Assembly (NCBI GenBank): GCA_021734245.1
Contig: JAIPJH010000017.1
Location: forward strand, 1-39,696
DNA: 39,696 nt
Direction of reading: 5' to 3'
Source of the DNA: Candidatus Cloacimonadota bacterium
GTDB lineage: Bacteria; Cloacimonadota; Cloacimonadia; Cloacimonadales; TCS61
The translations under genes were made by a program, and so were the position numbers. Below, piece after piece: positions 24,449-33,678 of this stretch; within the stretch, counting starts at the first letter, position 1; every line of letters starts with the position of its first letter. Under the pieces are notes generated by a model. That model ran no database searches, was not told the origin of the DNA, and saw only the letters and a program-made list of their open reading frames with translations.

Positions 24449-27160
24449 ATGAAAATTATTTTAAGTATAATATTACTAATTTCCAGCCTAACACTTTCTT
24501 CACAAATTATTGCAGAAGTAGGAACTTATCAGATATCTCAGCAAGAACTTTCGGAAGAGATGAATACTTTTGCCGATGTAGATGACCTTACCTACAAACA
24601 AGTACGTCAGATGGCATTGGATAATTTGATCGAAAAATATATTTTGATAAATTATGCGGAAGAAAATAATATCGAAGTTGATGATGTAGAACTGGAAGCA
24701 TTTTTCATGCGGGAACTTGGGGATCTTCCCCGCTTTCAAACCAATGGGCAATTCAGTGTGGCAAAATATAGAGCATTCCTGGAAACAGCAAATGGACAAA
24801 GCATAAAAGCCGAAATGGAAAAAGAAATTCTGGTAAATAAAACCAGAACTCTCATCAGAAATAGTTATAATATAGCCGATGAACAACTGCTGCATCAGTT
24901 TTTGATGGAAAAGATCATCATTGATCTGGGATACGCGATTATCGATGTGGAAGATGCAAATGTAACAGATAATATTTCCCTGCAGGAAGCGGAAAGATAT
25001 TATATTCGAAACCGTTCTAAATATGCTGAAACAAAAAAAGTTAAGCTGGAATTTTTTCTCATATTCAAAGACGATTACAAAGATTCTGTTGAGATCACAG
25101 TTCAAGAACGCCTGAAAAAACTTTCGGAAATGGATTCTACCCTCACTTTGGAAGATATCGAAAAATTACGTTCCGTTTTTACTTTGGAAGAAGCAACCGA
25201 AAGAGCATTGAATAGCACCAGACAATTGTTATTTCAATGGTCGAATGACGTAGAAATTTTAATCCCTATTTTAGAAAGTCCATATCTTGAAATCGATGAG
25301 AAGATAGGAAACATTCCAAATGAAATTATTAAGCAAGCCTTCCAAATGCGAAAAGGAGAATTTTCTGAACCTATTGATATTGGAAAAGCTTTCATAGGTT
25401 TTAGAGTAAAGAATATCAAAACAGTAAAAAACCCCAACGAAACGGAAGTGGCAAATTTAGTTTGGAAGGATTTCCTGGAACAAAAGAAACGATCATTTTC
25501 CGATTACCGGGAATTTTTTGACAATAATATCGATAAATTTACTTTGGATGTTGCAGTTGTAAATATTGTCAATATCTCAGAGCCACCCAGATTTTCATCA
25601 ATTACAAAGCAGGAATTCGTGGAAAATGTAAGAAGTTCTATCCAGGAAAACATCAACGATCCCTATATAGTTCAGGATGTTTTAGAAAAAAACGGACTGG
25701 CAGTGAACACCAGAATATTGTATCTGGAAACGTTTGAAAACAAAAACATTGTGGAAAATGTGATTTCAAATATGGTGAAAAATAATAGCACCTACGGTTT
25801 TCTTCCAACTACAGAAGGTTTGGTATTTTTCCAGGTTCTTTCTTATTTTCCCAGCTATATTCCTCGCTACGAGGACATTCGAGATCAGATGCCTAATTTC
25901 ATTGCCATCTCTAAAACAGATACTACAGAATTTAGAGAATATTACAACGAACACAAAAAAGATTTCATGAGTCCAGACAGCTTGAAGTTGGGTGGAGTGC
26001 ATTTTGATATTTCAACGATCGCCGATACTTTGAATATTGAAATATCTGAAGACGAATTGATGGAAGTTTATCAGAAGGATATCGATTCCTACTATCGCAA
26101 AAGATCAGTAAAATTTGATTTTATTTATGTGAAAGATGAAAATATGGCAGATAAGATCAATGATTATCTACTGCAGGGATACCCATTTTCTTTGCTAAAA
26201 TTCAGTTTTGCCGAACCTTATCGAATTAAAAAAATAAATTCTGAAAAAAATGAAAATATCATTCTTGATGATCCGGTTCAATACGACGATTTGCCGCGAG
26301 TTCTACGCGAATCTTTATCACGCATGCTGGAAGGCAGTATCTATCAACCAGTTCATTTCGATCACGGCTGGTTCATTTTGAACAAGATCAAAGAATTTGG
26401 TGCTGGCATTATTCCTTTTGAAGAGATAAAACCAGAAATTGCAGAAGAGCTGAAACAAGTCTATGCAGAACAAATTGCCTATATGAAAGCCAAAACGATC
26501 TTCGATTCAACCAGCTATTATTCACATCTTTTCAAGTATTTAGAAGATAAGGATATCTTTGAAACAGAATACCAAAATGCAAACGATGATTTTGAAATTC
26601 TTGGTTCTTTACAAGAATACAAGCGTGATCTGATGCGGGTTTGGAGAAATGAAAAATTCAGCAGCATTATCGAAACTGAGAATGGTTTTGCAGTTATTTT
26701 TGTTCTGAAAAAACATTCAGCTTCTCAACAAACATTTGAAGAATCTCTTCCGGCTATAGAAAGCGTTATTGCCGCAAACAGCCGCTTTGAAAACGCAAAG
26801 GAATTTGTAAACGTTCTCAGAGATTCAATAATGAAGGGAGAAAATCCTGATGATCTAATGCTGTTTTTTGGAGGGTGGAAAAGAGCTCGTAATTTGAACT
26901 TATCCAGCACGATTCCAGGTGTAAACTTCAGCAAAGATATCATGACAGATATTATTAATCGGGAAGAAAATTATTGCAGTCCCGTGATTGCAATTAGTGA
27001 AAATCAACTTCTTTTCTATTATATTGAACGTTACGAAAAGCCTGATAATACTGACTTTGTGGAGAACAAAGAGAAGTTTAAAAGTAAATACATTGATAAA
27101 AGATATCACGATTGGCTATCGCAATATCGCGCAAAATTGAATATTGAGATTTTTAACTAA
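24449..27160 (+). CDS. Large periplasmic SurA/PpiD-like PPIase-domain chaperone
   Basis: A 903-aa secreted protein with a signal peptide at residues 1-22 (hydrophobic core IILSIILLISSLTLSS). A SurA_N-like helical domain follows (about 23-150; QQELSEEMNTFADVDD and LIEKYILINYAEENNIEVDD). Then come at least three segments that resemble parvulin domain ends: KGEFSEPIDIGKAFIGFRVKNI, a middle one ending DHGWFILNKIKEFGAG, and NGFAVIFVLKKHSASQQ. The likely role is folding outer-membrane or secreted proteins. It is far longer than SurA (about 430 aa) or PpiD (about 620 aa), and there is no N-terminal anchor beyond the signal. Whether any of the domains is catalytic is not evident. Confidence 0.78.
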   Translation: MKIILSIILLISSLTLSSQIIAEVGTYQISQQELSEEMNTFADVDDLTYKQVRQMALDNLIEKYILINYAEENNIEVDDVELEAFFMRELGDLPRFQTNGQFSVAKYRAFLETANGQSIKAEMEKEILVNKTRTLIRNSYNIADEQLLHQFLMEKIIIDLGYAIIDVEDANVTDNISLQEAERYYIRNRSKYAETKKVKLEFFLIFKDDYKDSVEITVQERLKKLSEMDSTLTLEDIEKLRSVFTLEEATERALNSTRQLLFQWSNDVEILIPILESPYLEIDEKIGNIPNEIIKQAFQMRKGEFSEPIDIGKAFIGFRVKNIKTVKNPNETEVANLVWKDFLEQKKRSFSDYREFFDNNIDKFTLDVAVVNIVNISEPPRFSSITKQEFVENVRSSIQENINDPYIVQDVLEKNGLAVNTRILYLETFENKNIVENVISNMVKNNSTYGFLPTTEGLVFFQVLSYFPSYIPRYEDIRDQMPNFIAISKTDTTEFREYYNEHKKDFMSPDSLKLGGVHFDISTIADTLNIEISEDELMEVYQKDIDSYYRKRSVKFDFIYVKDENMADKINDYLLQGYPFSLLKFSFAEPYRIKKINSEKNENIILDDPVQYDDLPRVLRESLSRMLEGSIYQPVHFDHGWFILNKIKEFGAGIIPFEEIKPEIAEELKQVYAEQIAYMKAKTIFDSTSYYSHLFKYLEDKDIFETEYQNANDDFEILGSLQEYKRDLMRVWRNEKFSSIIETENGFAVIFVLKKHSASQQTFEESLPAIESVIAANSRFENAKEFVNVLRDSIMKGENPDDLMLFFGGWKRARNLNLSSTIPGVNFSKDIMTDIINREENYCSPVIAISENQLLFYYIERYEKPDNTDFVENKEKFKSKYIDKRYHDWLSQYRAKLNIEIFN

Positions 27161-27178
27161 TTTTCTGGGAGGATCAGT

Positions 27179-28078
27179 TTGAAAGATCGTAATTATCAAA
27201 ATCTTTTGGATAATCTTTATGAAGGTGTGTATTACGTCGATCTAAATCGTAAGATCAAGTATTGGAGCAAAGGAGCAGAAAATATTACCGGATACAAAAG
27301 TGAAGAAGTAATCGGAACATATTGTGGTGAGCGTTTCTTAGCTCATACCGATCTTGATAATCATCCTCTTTGTGAAACCGGTTGTCTGGTTTTGCAAACC
27401 TTGCTGACTGGTACTTACTGTAAAACTGAAGCTTATCTTAAACACAAAAAAGGGCATCGAATACATGTTTCTGTGCGAGTTTCTCCCATGTACGATACAA
27501 AAGGGAATATTATCGGGGCTACTCAGATCTTTACGAATAATGATTATTATCTGAGCAAAAAAAGCGATGAAGAAGACGAATCTTATGCGCTGTATTATGA
27601 TAAAATGACCAGACTTCCTACAAAATACAACATGAAATTGAAAATAAAATCAAAGATTCAAGAATTCCGTCGTTATGGTTGGAAATTCGGCCTTTTCTTA
27701 TTGGAAGTCGATGACTTCGTAGAATATAAAAGGAAATTTGGTCCCGAAAAAACCGATGAATTAATATTGACGATAAGCAAAATTTTGAAAGCAGATCTTC
27801 GTCCTTTCGATATGCTCTCTCGCTGGCAGACAAATCAATTCATGATTTTGATGGTGAATTTGAAAGAAGAAAACTTGAAAATGCTGACAGAACGACTTAG
27901 AAAAACTATTAAAAAGAAAGGAATTCCAGGTGTCCAAAAAAACAAAGAAATGAGTTTTTCAATAGGAGCTACTATAGTTAGTGAAGGCATCACAATCGAA
28001 GAAATTTTAGATAAAGTATCAAAATTTAAAAATATCAGCCAGGAAAATGGTGGAGATATGGCCACAATAAATTTCTGA
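27179..28078 (+). CDS. PAS-GGDEF protein with a degenerate active site and a retained I-site
   Basis: A 299-aa soluble protein. The N-terminal PAS domain (residues about 5-120) carries a Cys cluster (Cys49, Cys65, Cys69) in the CGERFLAHTDLDNHPLCETGC motif region common in PAS-GGDEF proteins. The GGDEF-type domain (about 140-299) has QTNQF (217-221) where GGDEF is expected, so it should not make c-di-GMP. Five residues before it stands RPFD (208-211), the RxxD inhibitory-site motif that binds c-di-GMP. It is best read as a PAS-controlled c-di-GMP receptor. TTG start at 27179 behind GGGAGG. The next gene starts 2 nt after its stop. Confidence 0.8.
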   Translation: MKDRNYQNLLDNLYEGVYYVDLNRKIKYWSKGAENITGYKSEEVIGTYCGERFLAHTDLDNHPLCETGCLVLQTLLTGTYCKTEAYLKHKKGHRIHVSVRVSPMYDTKGNIIGATQIFTNNDYYLSKKSDEEDESYALYYDKMTRLPTKYNMKLKIKSKIQEFRRYGWKFGLFLLEVDDFVEYKRKFGPEKTDELILTISKILKADLRPFDMLSRWQTNQFMILMVNLKEENLKMLTERLRKTIKKKGIPGVQKNKEMSFSIGATIVSEGITIEEILDKVSKFKNISQENGGDMATINF

Positions 28079-28080
28079 TT

Positions 28081-28758
28081 GTGTTTTCAATGAAAGAAAA
28101 TCTTAAAAGAAGTTTTGCAGCAGTAATATTCGATATGGATGGCGTTCTGCTTGATAGTGAACCGATCTATAGAAAAATTCAGGATAATTTTTTTGCTGAA
28201 TTGGGCTTTTCAGTTTCCGATAAGGAATATGATGAATTCATTGGATTGGGGCTGGAAAATATGTGGAAGATGATAAAAAGTAAACGTGAAATTCCTTATG
28301 ATATTCCCAAACTAATTACTATGAATAACCAAAAAATATTGGATTTCATCAAAGATTTGAATGATTTAAATTCCATGCCAAATCTTTTGGAATTCTTAGA
28401 AATATGTAAGAAAAATAAACTTAAAACTGCTGTTGCTTCCTCTACCAATTTACAAATAGTAAAAACGATTTTAAAGAAATTGGGAATTCATGAGTTTTTT
28501 GATGAGATAATTAGTGGTGAACAGGTCGAAAACAGTAAACCAGCTCCAGATATTTTTTTGCATACAGCTTATTTACTGAATATTCCTCCTGATAAATGTC
28601 TGGTTGTCGAGGATTCGGAAAATGGAGTTACGGCGGCAAAATCTGCCGGCATGTACTGTATTGGTTTCAACAATCCCAACTCTGGAAAAATGAATCTCTC
28701 CAGGGCTGATATTGTTGTAGATAATTTTTATGAAATAACAGGAATGTTCAAGCAATGA
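28081..28758 (+). CDS. HAD-superfamily phosphatase, beta-phosphoglucomutase-like
   Basis: A 225-aa HAD enzyme of subfamily IA with an alpha-helical cap. Motif I is FDMDGVLLDSEP with nucleophile Asp18 and acid/base Asp20. Motif II is VASSTN, motif III the Lys in NSKPAPDIF, and motif IV VVEDSENGVTAAKSAGM. This pattern fits sugar-phosphate phosphatases or phosphomutases. The substrate is not predictable. GTG 28081 is 2 nt after the previous stop; an ATG at 28090 is an alternative start. Its own end overlaps the next gene as ATGA, indicating a polycistronic unit. Confidence 0.87.
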   Translation: MFSMKENLKRSFAAVIFDMDGVLLDSEPIYRKIQDNFFAELGFSVSDKEYDEFIGLGLENMWKMIKSKREIPYDIPKLITMNNQKILDFIKDLNDLNSMPNLLEFLEICKKNKLKTAVASSTNLQIVKTILKKLGIHEFFDEIISGEQVENSKPAPDIFLHTAYLLNIPPDKCLVVEDSENGVTAAKSAGMYCIGFNNPNSGKMNLSRADIVVDNFYEITGMFKQ

Positions 28759-29972
28759 AAATACTACATGTATTAGCTCAAAAACCTGGAATGACCGGTA
28801 GCGGAATCTATCTGCAATCAGTTGTAAATGAAGCAGCAAAAAAAAATTACGAGCAAGCAGTCGTAATGGGAATTCATAAAGATGAATCTTTCGATTTCCC
28901 GCAAAATGTAAAAGTTTTTCCCGTACTTTTCGAAACCGAAGAATTGCCCTTTTCGGTAGTTGGAATGAGCAATATAATGCCTTATGAAAGCACACGTTAT
29001 TGCGATATGAACGATGAGATGATTTCGTGCTGGAAAAAGGCATTTGGCAGGCAAATTGAAAGAGCTGTAAATAATTTGAAACCTGATGTAATCTTGTCAC
29101 ATCATCTCTGGATGCTAAGTGTTTTCGTAAAAGAGCGATTTCCACAAATTCCAGTAATAGCAATAACACACGGTACCGGTTTGCGACAGATGGAATTTGC
29201 TGAGGAAATGGGAAAATACGTAAGATCAGGATGTGATAAAATCGACCTTATTTTATGCCTGAATGAAATCCAAAAACAAAAACTGAAAGAAAAATATAGC
29301 CTTCCCGAAGAAAAATTTGTAATAACAGGTACAGGTTACGATTCCGATATTTTTTATTTAAACAGAAAACTGAAACCCGAAACTGTGAGAATGGTTTATG
29401 CTGGAAAACTTTCCCGAACCAAGGGTGTTTTTTCTTTGATGAATGCACTCCATAAAATAAAAATTGAAAATATTTTGATGAATTTTATTGGTTCTTCCGG
29501 TAAACATAATACGGTAGAACTTCTGGAAAAAAGTGCTGAAACCTTCCATTCGATAATTTTCAGTGGAGCCTTACCACAAACTACTCTGGCAAAAATATTC
29601 AGGAAAAGTGATCTTTTTATTCTGCCTTCCTTTTACGAAGGCTTGCCCTTAGTTCTCATTGAGGCAATTGCCTGTGGAATGAATGTGGTTGTTAACGACC
29701 TGCCGGGATTGCGCGAATTTTTGGGAGAAGAATATTGTGAAAGTCCTTACGTCAGTTTTGTTACTCTACCTCGTATGAAATCCATCGATGAGCCCTATAA
29801 AACCGATCTTGCAAAATTTGAAGCACTGCTGAAAACAGCTATCGAAACCCAAATCTATCATATTGCAGAACATCAGATAGCACCCAGAAACCTTATCGAA
29901 AAAACGGTTGGACGCTGGACCTGGTCGAAGCTCTTCAATAAAATTGAGACTCAAATAAATAAATTGGTATGA
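28755..29972 (+). CDS. Glycosyltransferase family 4
   Basis: A 405-aa GT4 enzyme, more GC-rich than those of the left-hand cluster. The N-terminus MKILHVLAQKPGMTGSGIYL has the acceptor loop, and the C-terminal domain contains MVYAGKLSRTKGVFSLMNAL, the EX7E pair in PSFYEGLPLVLIEAIACGMNVV, and NDLPGLREFL. It is coupled by 4-nt overlaps to the HAD gene upstream and the 5'-nucleotidase downstream. That setting suggests a small-molecule glycoside or glycolipid pathway rather than the Wzy polymer, but no specific product can be named. Confidence 0.82.
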   Translation: MKILHVLAQKPGMTGSGIYLQSVVNEAAKKNYEQAVVMGIHKDESFDFPQNVKVFPVLFETEELPFSVVGMSNIMPYESTRYCDMNDEMISCWKKAFGRQIERAVNNLKPDVILSHHLWMLSVFVKERFPQIPVIAITHGTGLRQMEFAEEMGKYVRSGCDKIDLILCLNEIQKQKLKEKYSLPEEKFVITGTGYDSDIFYLNRKLKPETVRMVYAGKLSRTKGVFSLMNALHKIKIENILMNFIGSSGKHNTVELLEKSAETFHSIIFSGALPQTTLAKIFRKSDLFILPSFYEGLPLVLIEAIACGMNVVVNDLPGLREFLGEEYCESPYVSFVTLPRMKSIDEPYKTDLAKFEALLKTAIETQIYHIAEHQIAPRNLIEKTVGRWTWSKLFNKIETQINKLV

Positions 29973-31537
29973 AGAAAAATCTTATTTTTTTCATATTGAT
30001 ATTTCCATTTTTTCTTTTTTCTCTAATTGATACTCTTTTCGTTCTAAATACCACCGATATTCACGGTCAAATTTTCCCATATGATTATTATCTGGATGAA
30101 CCAGCTGATTATGGTTTGGCAAAAATTCATACGCTTGTAAAAAAATATCGCCGATCTCATCCAGATATTATTTTGTTGGATTCTGGAGATTTATTTGAAG
30201 GCTCTTTTTTTGATCATAAATATCTGGCTGAAAATCCTGATATAATTCATCCTTACATAAAAGCTTTTAATATGATGGGTTACGATGCTTTTACACCTGG
30301 AAATCATGATATAGAAACTGGCAGAGAAATTTATGGGACAGGCAGAGATGAATCTGGATTTCCCTGGTTGGCTGCAAATTCCGTTATTACTCCATGGCAG
30401 ACTTATTTTTTACCCTATTTTATCAAAGAAATAAACAATATAAAAGTCGGAATATTGGGGATTTCAACTCCATCATTAAAAAGATTAAAGCAAGATGATA
30501 AACCTGAAATTTGTTGGATGGACATTGAAACTACATTAGAGGAATTTTTACCTGAATTACGATCTCAAGTCGATATTCTTATCGGATCATTTCATTTTGG
30601 TTTAGAAGAATTGGAAGCACTGCCAGACTTTGCCAACCAATTTGATGTGATGTTTGGAGGACATATTCATAGTACTATTCCAGCAATAAATGATACAATT
30701 ATTACAACTTCTGAACCTGTACAGATTATTTCTGGAAATCATGCGAAGTCATTGGGAGTGGTAAAATTAGTTTTCCAAAAAACTGATGATACATTCCAAA
30801 TTATCGAAAAATCTGCCTGGAATGAAAATATAAAAAATGAAGTTCCTGCACCAGAATTCCAAGTATTTCAGGATTATCATCAGGAAAAGATTGAATTTAT
30901 GAATCAAACTGTGGGAATTATTCAAGATACACTTACGACCGTTTATTCTCGCAGGCAAGACAGTGCTGTCTTAGAAATGATTAACCATGCTCAAATGCAG
31001 TTTGCAGATTGTGATATTTCGTTTACTTCTTGCTTTGATGCATCATTAGTTTTTGCACCTGGAATAATAAATTACAAGGATATTTTAAGTCTTTACAAAT
31101 ATAAAAATAAATTGTGTGTTGTAGAATTAACAGGAAAGCAAATTAAGCAATATCTGGAATATTGTACCAATTATTTTCTTTGGCAAGATGATCAAATTCA
31201 GATTAATCCTGAAATGAAAGGTTATAATTATGATGTAGCTGAAGGTTTGAACTACGAAATTGATGTTTCAAAACCTGTTGGAAAGCGGATAATCAAACTT
31301 CAATTAACTGCAAATGATAAAGATCTTGTTCCAGAGAAAAAATATAAAGTTGCTATGAACAATTATCGAGCTTCAGGAGGTGGTGGACATCTAAAGAATA
31401 TTGGAGCTGATCAAAATAATATTATTTCTACTTCGGAAAAAACGATTCCGGAAATCTTATTGGAATATGTTTCCAACAAAAATATTATAGAAAATGAAGT
31501 TGATTCGAATTGGTCTATTCTTCAATATTCAAAGTAA
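29969..31537 (+). CDS. Periplasmic 5'-nucleotidase/metallophosphatase (UshA-like)
   Basis: A 522-aa secreted enzyme. The signal peptide is residues 1-19. The N-terminal calcineurin-like metallophosphatase domain has all metal motifs: TTDIHGQ (Asp30, His32), DSGDLFEG (Asp74), PGNHDIE (Asn112, His113), GSFHFG and GGHIHS. The C-terminal 5'-nucleotidase domain ends with NYRASGGGGH, the substrate-binding loop. It should release phosphate from nucleotides or related esters in the periplasm. The start overlaps the GT4 stop (ATGA). A promoter for the next gene begins right after its stop. Confidence 0.9.
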   Translation: MKKNLIFFILIFPFFLFSLIDTLFVLNTTDIHGQIFPYDYYLDEPADYGLAKIHTLVKKYRRSHPDIILLDSGDLFEGSFFDHKYLAENPDIIHPYIKAFNMMGYDAFTPGNHDIETGREIYGTGRDESGFPWLAANSVITPWQTYFLPYFIKEINNIKVGILGISTPSLKRLKQDDKPEICWMDIETTLEEFLPELRSQVDILIGSFHFGLEELEALPDFANQFDVMFGGHIHSTIPAINDTIITTSEPVQIISGNHAKSLGVVKLVFQKTDDTFQIIEKSAWNENIKNEVPAPEFQVFQDYHQEKIEFMNQTVGIIQDTLTTVYSRRQDSAVLEMINHAQMQFADCDISFTSCFDASLVFAPGIINYKDILSLYKYKNKLCVVELTGKQIKQYLEYCTNYFLWQDDQIQINPEMKGYNYDVAEGLNYEIDVSKPVGKRIIKLQLTANDKDLVPEKKYKVAMNNYRASGGGGHLKNIGADQNNIISTSEKTIPEILLEYVSNKNIIENEVDSNWSILQYSK

Positions 31538-31539
31538 TA

Positions 31540-31567
31540 TTGACATTTTTTTTGGGAATAATATAAT
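31540..31567 (+). promoter_or_regulatory. Sigma-70-type promoter
   Basis: TTGACA (31540-31545) and TATAAT (31562-31567) are both exact consensus hexamers with a 16-nt spacer. They lie 51 nt upstream of the ATG at 31619 and immediately after the 5'-nucleotidase stop. This is the clearest promoter in the window and should drive the secreted Lys-rich protein and the pilin-like genes. Confidence 0.75.
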
Positions 31568-31618
31568 TTGTTAGTTGATTTTTTATTTTTATGAATACTT
31601 GATAAAGTGAGGTGTAAA

Positions 31619-32425
31619 ATGAAACGAATTATTTTATTGGTTATGTTACTGTTGAGTTTATGCTTGTTTGGTCAAACCAAATTGAAAGAAAAAAATGAAA
31701 ACAGCGAAGAAAAAGTAAAGAAAACTGAGCAAAAACAAGAAATCAACGAAGAAAAGAAAAAGGTAAAAAATAACCAACCAGGAAAAGAAAAAGATTCAAA
31801 ACAAACAAGTTATCAAAAGACAAAGCAGGACGATGATGAAAAAGTCTTCTGGCAACAAAGCAAAAAAGGCAATCAGATCAAAACCGAGGAAAAAAGATAC
31901 AAGAAACCTGTAAATGTAGATCAGATAAAACAAACAAAACAATGGAAACATCCTAATGCAGATTCCGAAATGAAACCTCTAAAATTTAAAAAACATCATC
32001 ACAAACCTTTGATTAAAATTCCTCAACAGCAGGAAATTCACTATAATTCTTCGGTGGAATATCACTACACTATTCATCCTGTTTTTCTTTATCGTGGAAT
32101 GTGGATAAGATATTATTTTATACATGATAACGGATTTTTTTTCTATAATGGTTATCCCTATTATGTTTATAACAATCATATTCATCGATATAGTTTTGAT
32201 GATCAGGGATTTTATGATCTTGTAGATAGCGATACAGATGAAGTTTATGCAACTTTTTACGGAAGAAATTTAAAAGAAAGTTACGATAGAGCTGCAGAAA
32301 TTCGAGACCTTATGAATAATGAAGAAGGCTATTATCGCTATTTCTGTGCTGAAAGATTTGAATACGATCCTGATTATTACTATGGCTGGGATCCTGCAGA
32401 TTTTCCAGATTGGTATTGGGAGTAA
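31619..32425 (+). CDS. Secreted Lys/Glu-rich protein with an aromatic C-terminal domain
   Basis: A 268-aa protein with no family that I recognise. Signal peptide MKRIILLVMLLLSLCLFG is probably cleaved before Gln19; Cys15 lacks a proper lipobox. Residues 20-125 are low-complexity, very rich in Lys, Glu and Gln, and likely extended or coiled. The C-terminal 130 residues are full of Tyr, Phe, Trp and His (YHYTIHPVFLYRG, YYYGWDP). ATG 31619 has GAGGTG at good spacing. A GTG at 31607 would place four residues before the signal peptide. It heads the pilin-like gene group. Confidence 0.72.
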   Translation: MKRIILLVMLLLSLCLFGQTKLKEKNENSEEKVKKTEQKQEINEEKKKVKNNQPGKEKDSKQTSYQKTKQDDDEKVFWQQSKKGNQIKTEEKRYKKPVNVDQIKQTKQWKHPNADSEMKPLKFKKHHHKPLIKIPQQQEIHYNSSVEYHYTIHPVFLYRGMWIRYYFIHDNGFFFYNGYPYYVYNNHIHRYSFDDQGFYDLVDSDTDEVYATFYGRNLKESYDRAAEIRDLMNNEEGYYRYFCAERFEYDPDYYYGWDPADFPDWYWE

Positions 32426-32430
32426 AATAA

Positions 32431-32892
32431 ATGGGTTCTCAACAAATTCTGCTTCTAGTTCTTGGAGCTATTATTATTGCTGTTTCCACAGCTGGAGCAA
32501 TCGGTTTATTTAAGCAGAATTTAGTTTCGGAAAACAGAAAAGCTATCCTTTCGGATTTACAGCAAATGGCTGCTCATGCAAATGCCTATTACAAAGCTCC
32601 TCTCAATGTAGGTGGAGGCGGCAGACTCTGGGTTCCAAAGGTGAATGGAGTTTATCAGGGAAATCGTTGCGGTTTATGGCTCAATTATGCCGGTTATGAA
32701 GAACATAATTCCGGTGATACTTTCATCACTGATAATGGAACATTTTTGATGTGGATAAATTCTTATACAGATGATGTTCTGAAAATCGAGGGAACGGGAA
32801 CTGAAATTGGAAGAGATGGAGAAAATCCAGTAAAAGCCAGAATGAAATTGACCGGAGCAACAGGTCAAATTGAATTTACGGTACTTAATTAA
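32431..32892 (+). CDS. Pilin-like single-pass protein, copy 1
   Basis: A 153-aa protein with an N-terminal hydrophobic helix (residues 5-26, ILLLVLGAIIIAVSTAGAIG). An amphipathic helix follows (ENRKAILSDLQQMAAHANAYY), then a small beta-rich domain with a GGGG turn before LWVPK. The helix-plus-globular layout resembles type IV pilins and pseudopilins, but the G-F/xxxxE prepilin peptidase site is absent. It starts 5 nt after the preceding gene. The next gene is a paralogue with the same layout and about the same length. Confidence 0.65.
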   Translation: MGSQQILLLVLGAIIIAVSTAGAIGLFKQNLVSENRKAILSDLQQMAAHANAYYKAPLNVGGGGRLWVPKVNGVYQGNRCGLWLNYAGYEEHNSGDTFITDNGTFLMWINSYTDDVLKIEGTGTEIGRDGENPVKARMKLTGATGQIEFTVLN

Positions 32893-32911
32893 ATAGTGGA
32901 ATAACAAAAAA

Positions 32912-33367
32912 ATGAAACAATTTTTGCTGGTTTGTATAGCTGTTATCATTCTCGTTGTGGCTATTGTAGGAATTACATGGTTAATTCAACAAGATATTGT
33001 ACACGATAATCGTGAAGCCATGATAACCGATCTAAACAAAATGGCAAAAAGCGCTCTTGAATATTTCAAATCACCGGTTTATATTGGAGGTGGCGGTGGT
33101 AAATGGGTTCCAAAAATTGACGACGAATATCAAAAGGCAAGATTAAATTTATGGTTAACACACGCTGGATTTCGCCAACATACAACTGAAAACACCTTTA
33201 TAACAAATAACGGCATATATGAAATGTGGTTAAGATCTTACGAAGATATTCTTTTAAACATCGAGGGAACGGGAATCGAAATTGGAAAAGATAATATTAA
33301 TCCTGTTAAAGTACTACTTAAAATTTATGGACCTACTGGTGGTATATCAATAGAAATTTTAAATTAA
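32912..33367 (+). CDS. Pilin-like single-pass protein, copy 2
   Basis: A 151-aa paralogue of the preceding gene. It shares the N-terminal membrane helix (residues 3-25), the HDNREAMITDLNKMAKSALEYF helix, the GGGGGKWVPK turn, NTFITNNG and the INIEGTG-like motif (ILLNIEGTGIEIGKD), ending in IEILN. Divergence is high outside these motifs, so the duplication is old. No prepilin cleavage site is visible. It may form a two-component filament or complex with copy 1. Confidence 0.65.
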   Translation: MKQFLLVCIAVIILVVAIVGITWLIQQDIVHDNREAMITDLNKMAKSALEYFKSPVYIGGGGGKWVPKIDDEYQKARLNLWLTHAGFRQHTTENTFITNNGIYEMWLRSYEDILLNIEGTGIEIGKDNINPVKVLLKIYGPTGGISIEILN

Positions 33368-33377
33368 GGAGGGGATA

Positions 33378-33665
33378 ATGGATTCAAAAGAAGTTCAAAC
33401 CGGTAAGAAGGAATTACCTTGGTACACTGTTACAATGTTGTTAACCGTGCTGGGAGCTATTTCGATATTTATGCTGTTCGGTGTTTATTTCTACAAAGAA
33501 CATGGAATCGTTTTCTGGAGTATCATCGTATCCTGGATAACTATTCTCCTGGGAGCTACACTGGAAATCGGCAGACAGGAACGCCTTCGCAGAGATCTTA
33601 ACAAACAAAAAAATAAAGAAATTGCCGAATTGAAACAGCAGATAGAAGAACTACAAACAAAATAG
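33378..33665 (+). CDS. Small membrane protein with a C-terminal coiled coil
   Basis: A 95-aa protein with two membrane helices (about residues 16-39 and 45-64) and a charged C-terminal helix of about 28 residues (LRRDLNKQKNKEIAELKQQIEE) that should form a coiled coil in the cytoplasm. It has a strong AAGGAGGGG ribosome-binding site. I know no family. It sits between the pilin-like pair and the rhodanese in the same orientation and may be an accessory subunit. Confidence 0.65.
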   Translation: MDSKEVQTGKKELPWYTVTMLLTVLGAISIFMLFGVYFYKEHGIVFWSIIVSWITILLGATLEIGRQERLRRDLNKQKNKEIAELKQQIEELQTK

Positions 33666-33678
33666 TTTGGAAGTTTTT

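Noticed and set aside
24500-25105. 201-aa antisense frame inside the PPIase-like gene
   Set aside because: The plus strand encodes a protein with a signal peptide and family motifs here. The antisense frame has no ribosome-binding site or recognisable domain.
28573-29169. 198-aa antisense frame across the HAD/GT4 junction
   Set aside because: It overlaps the conserved motifs of two real genes that are coupled by ATGA and has no recognisable content.
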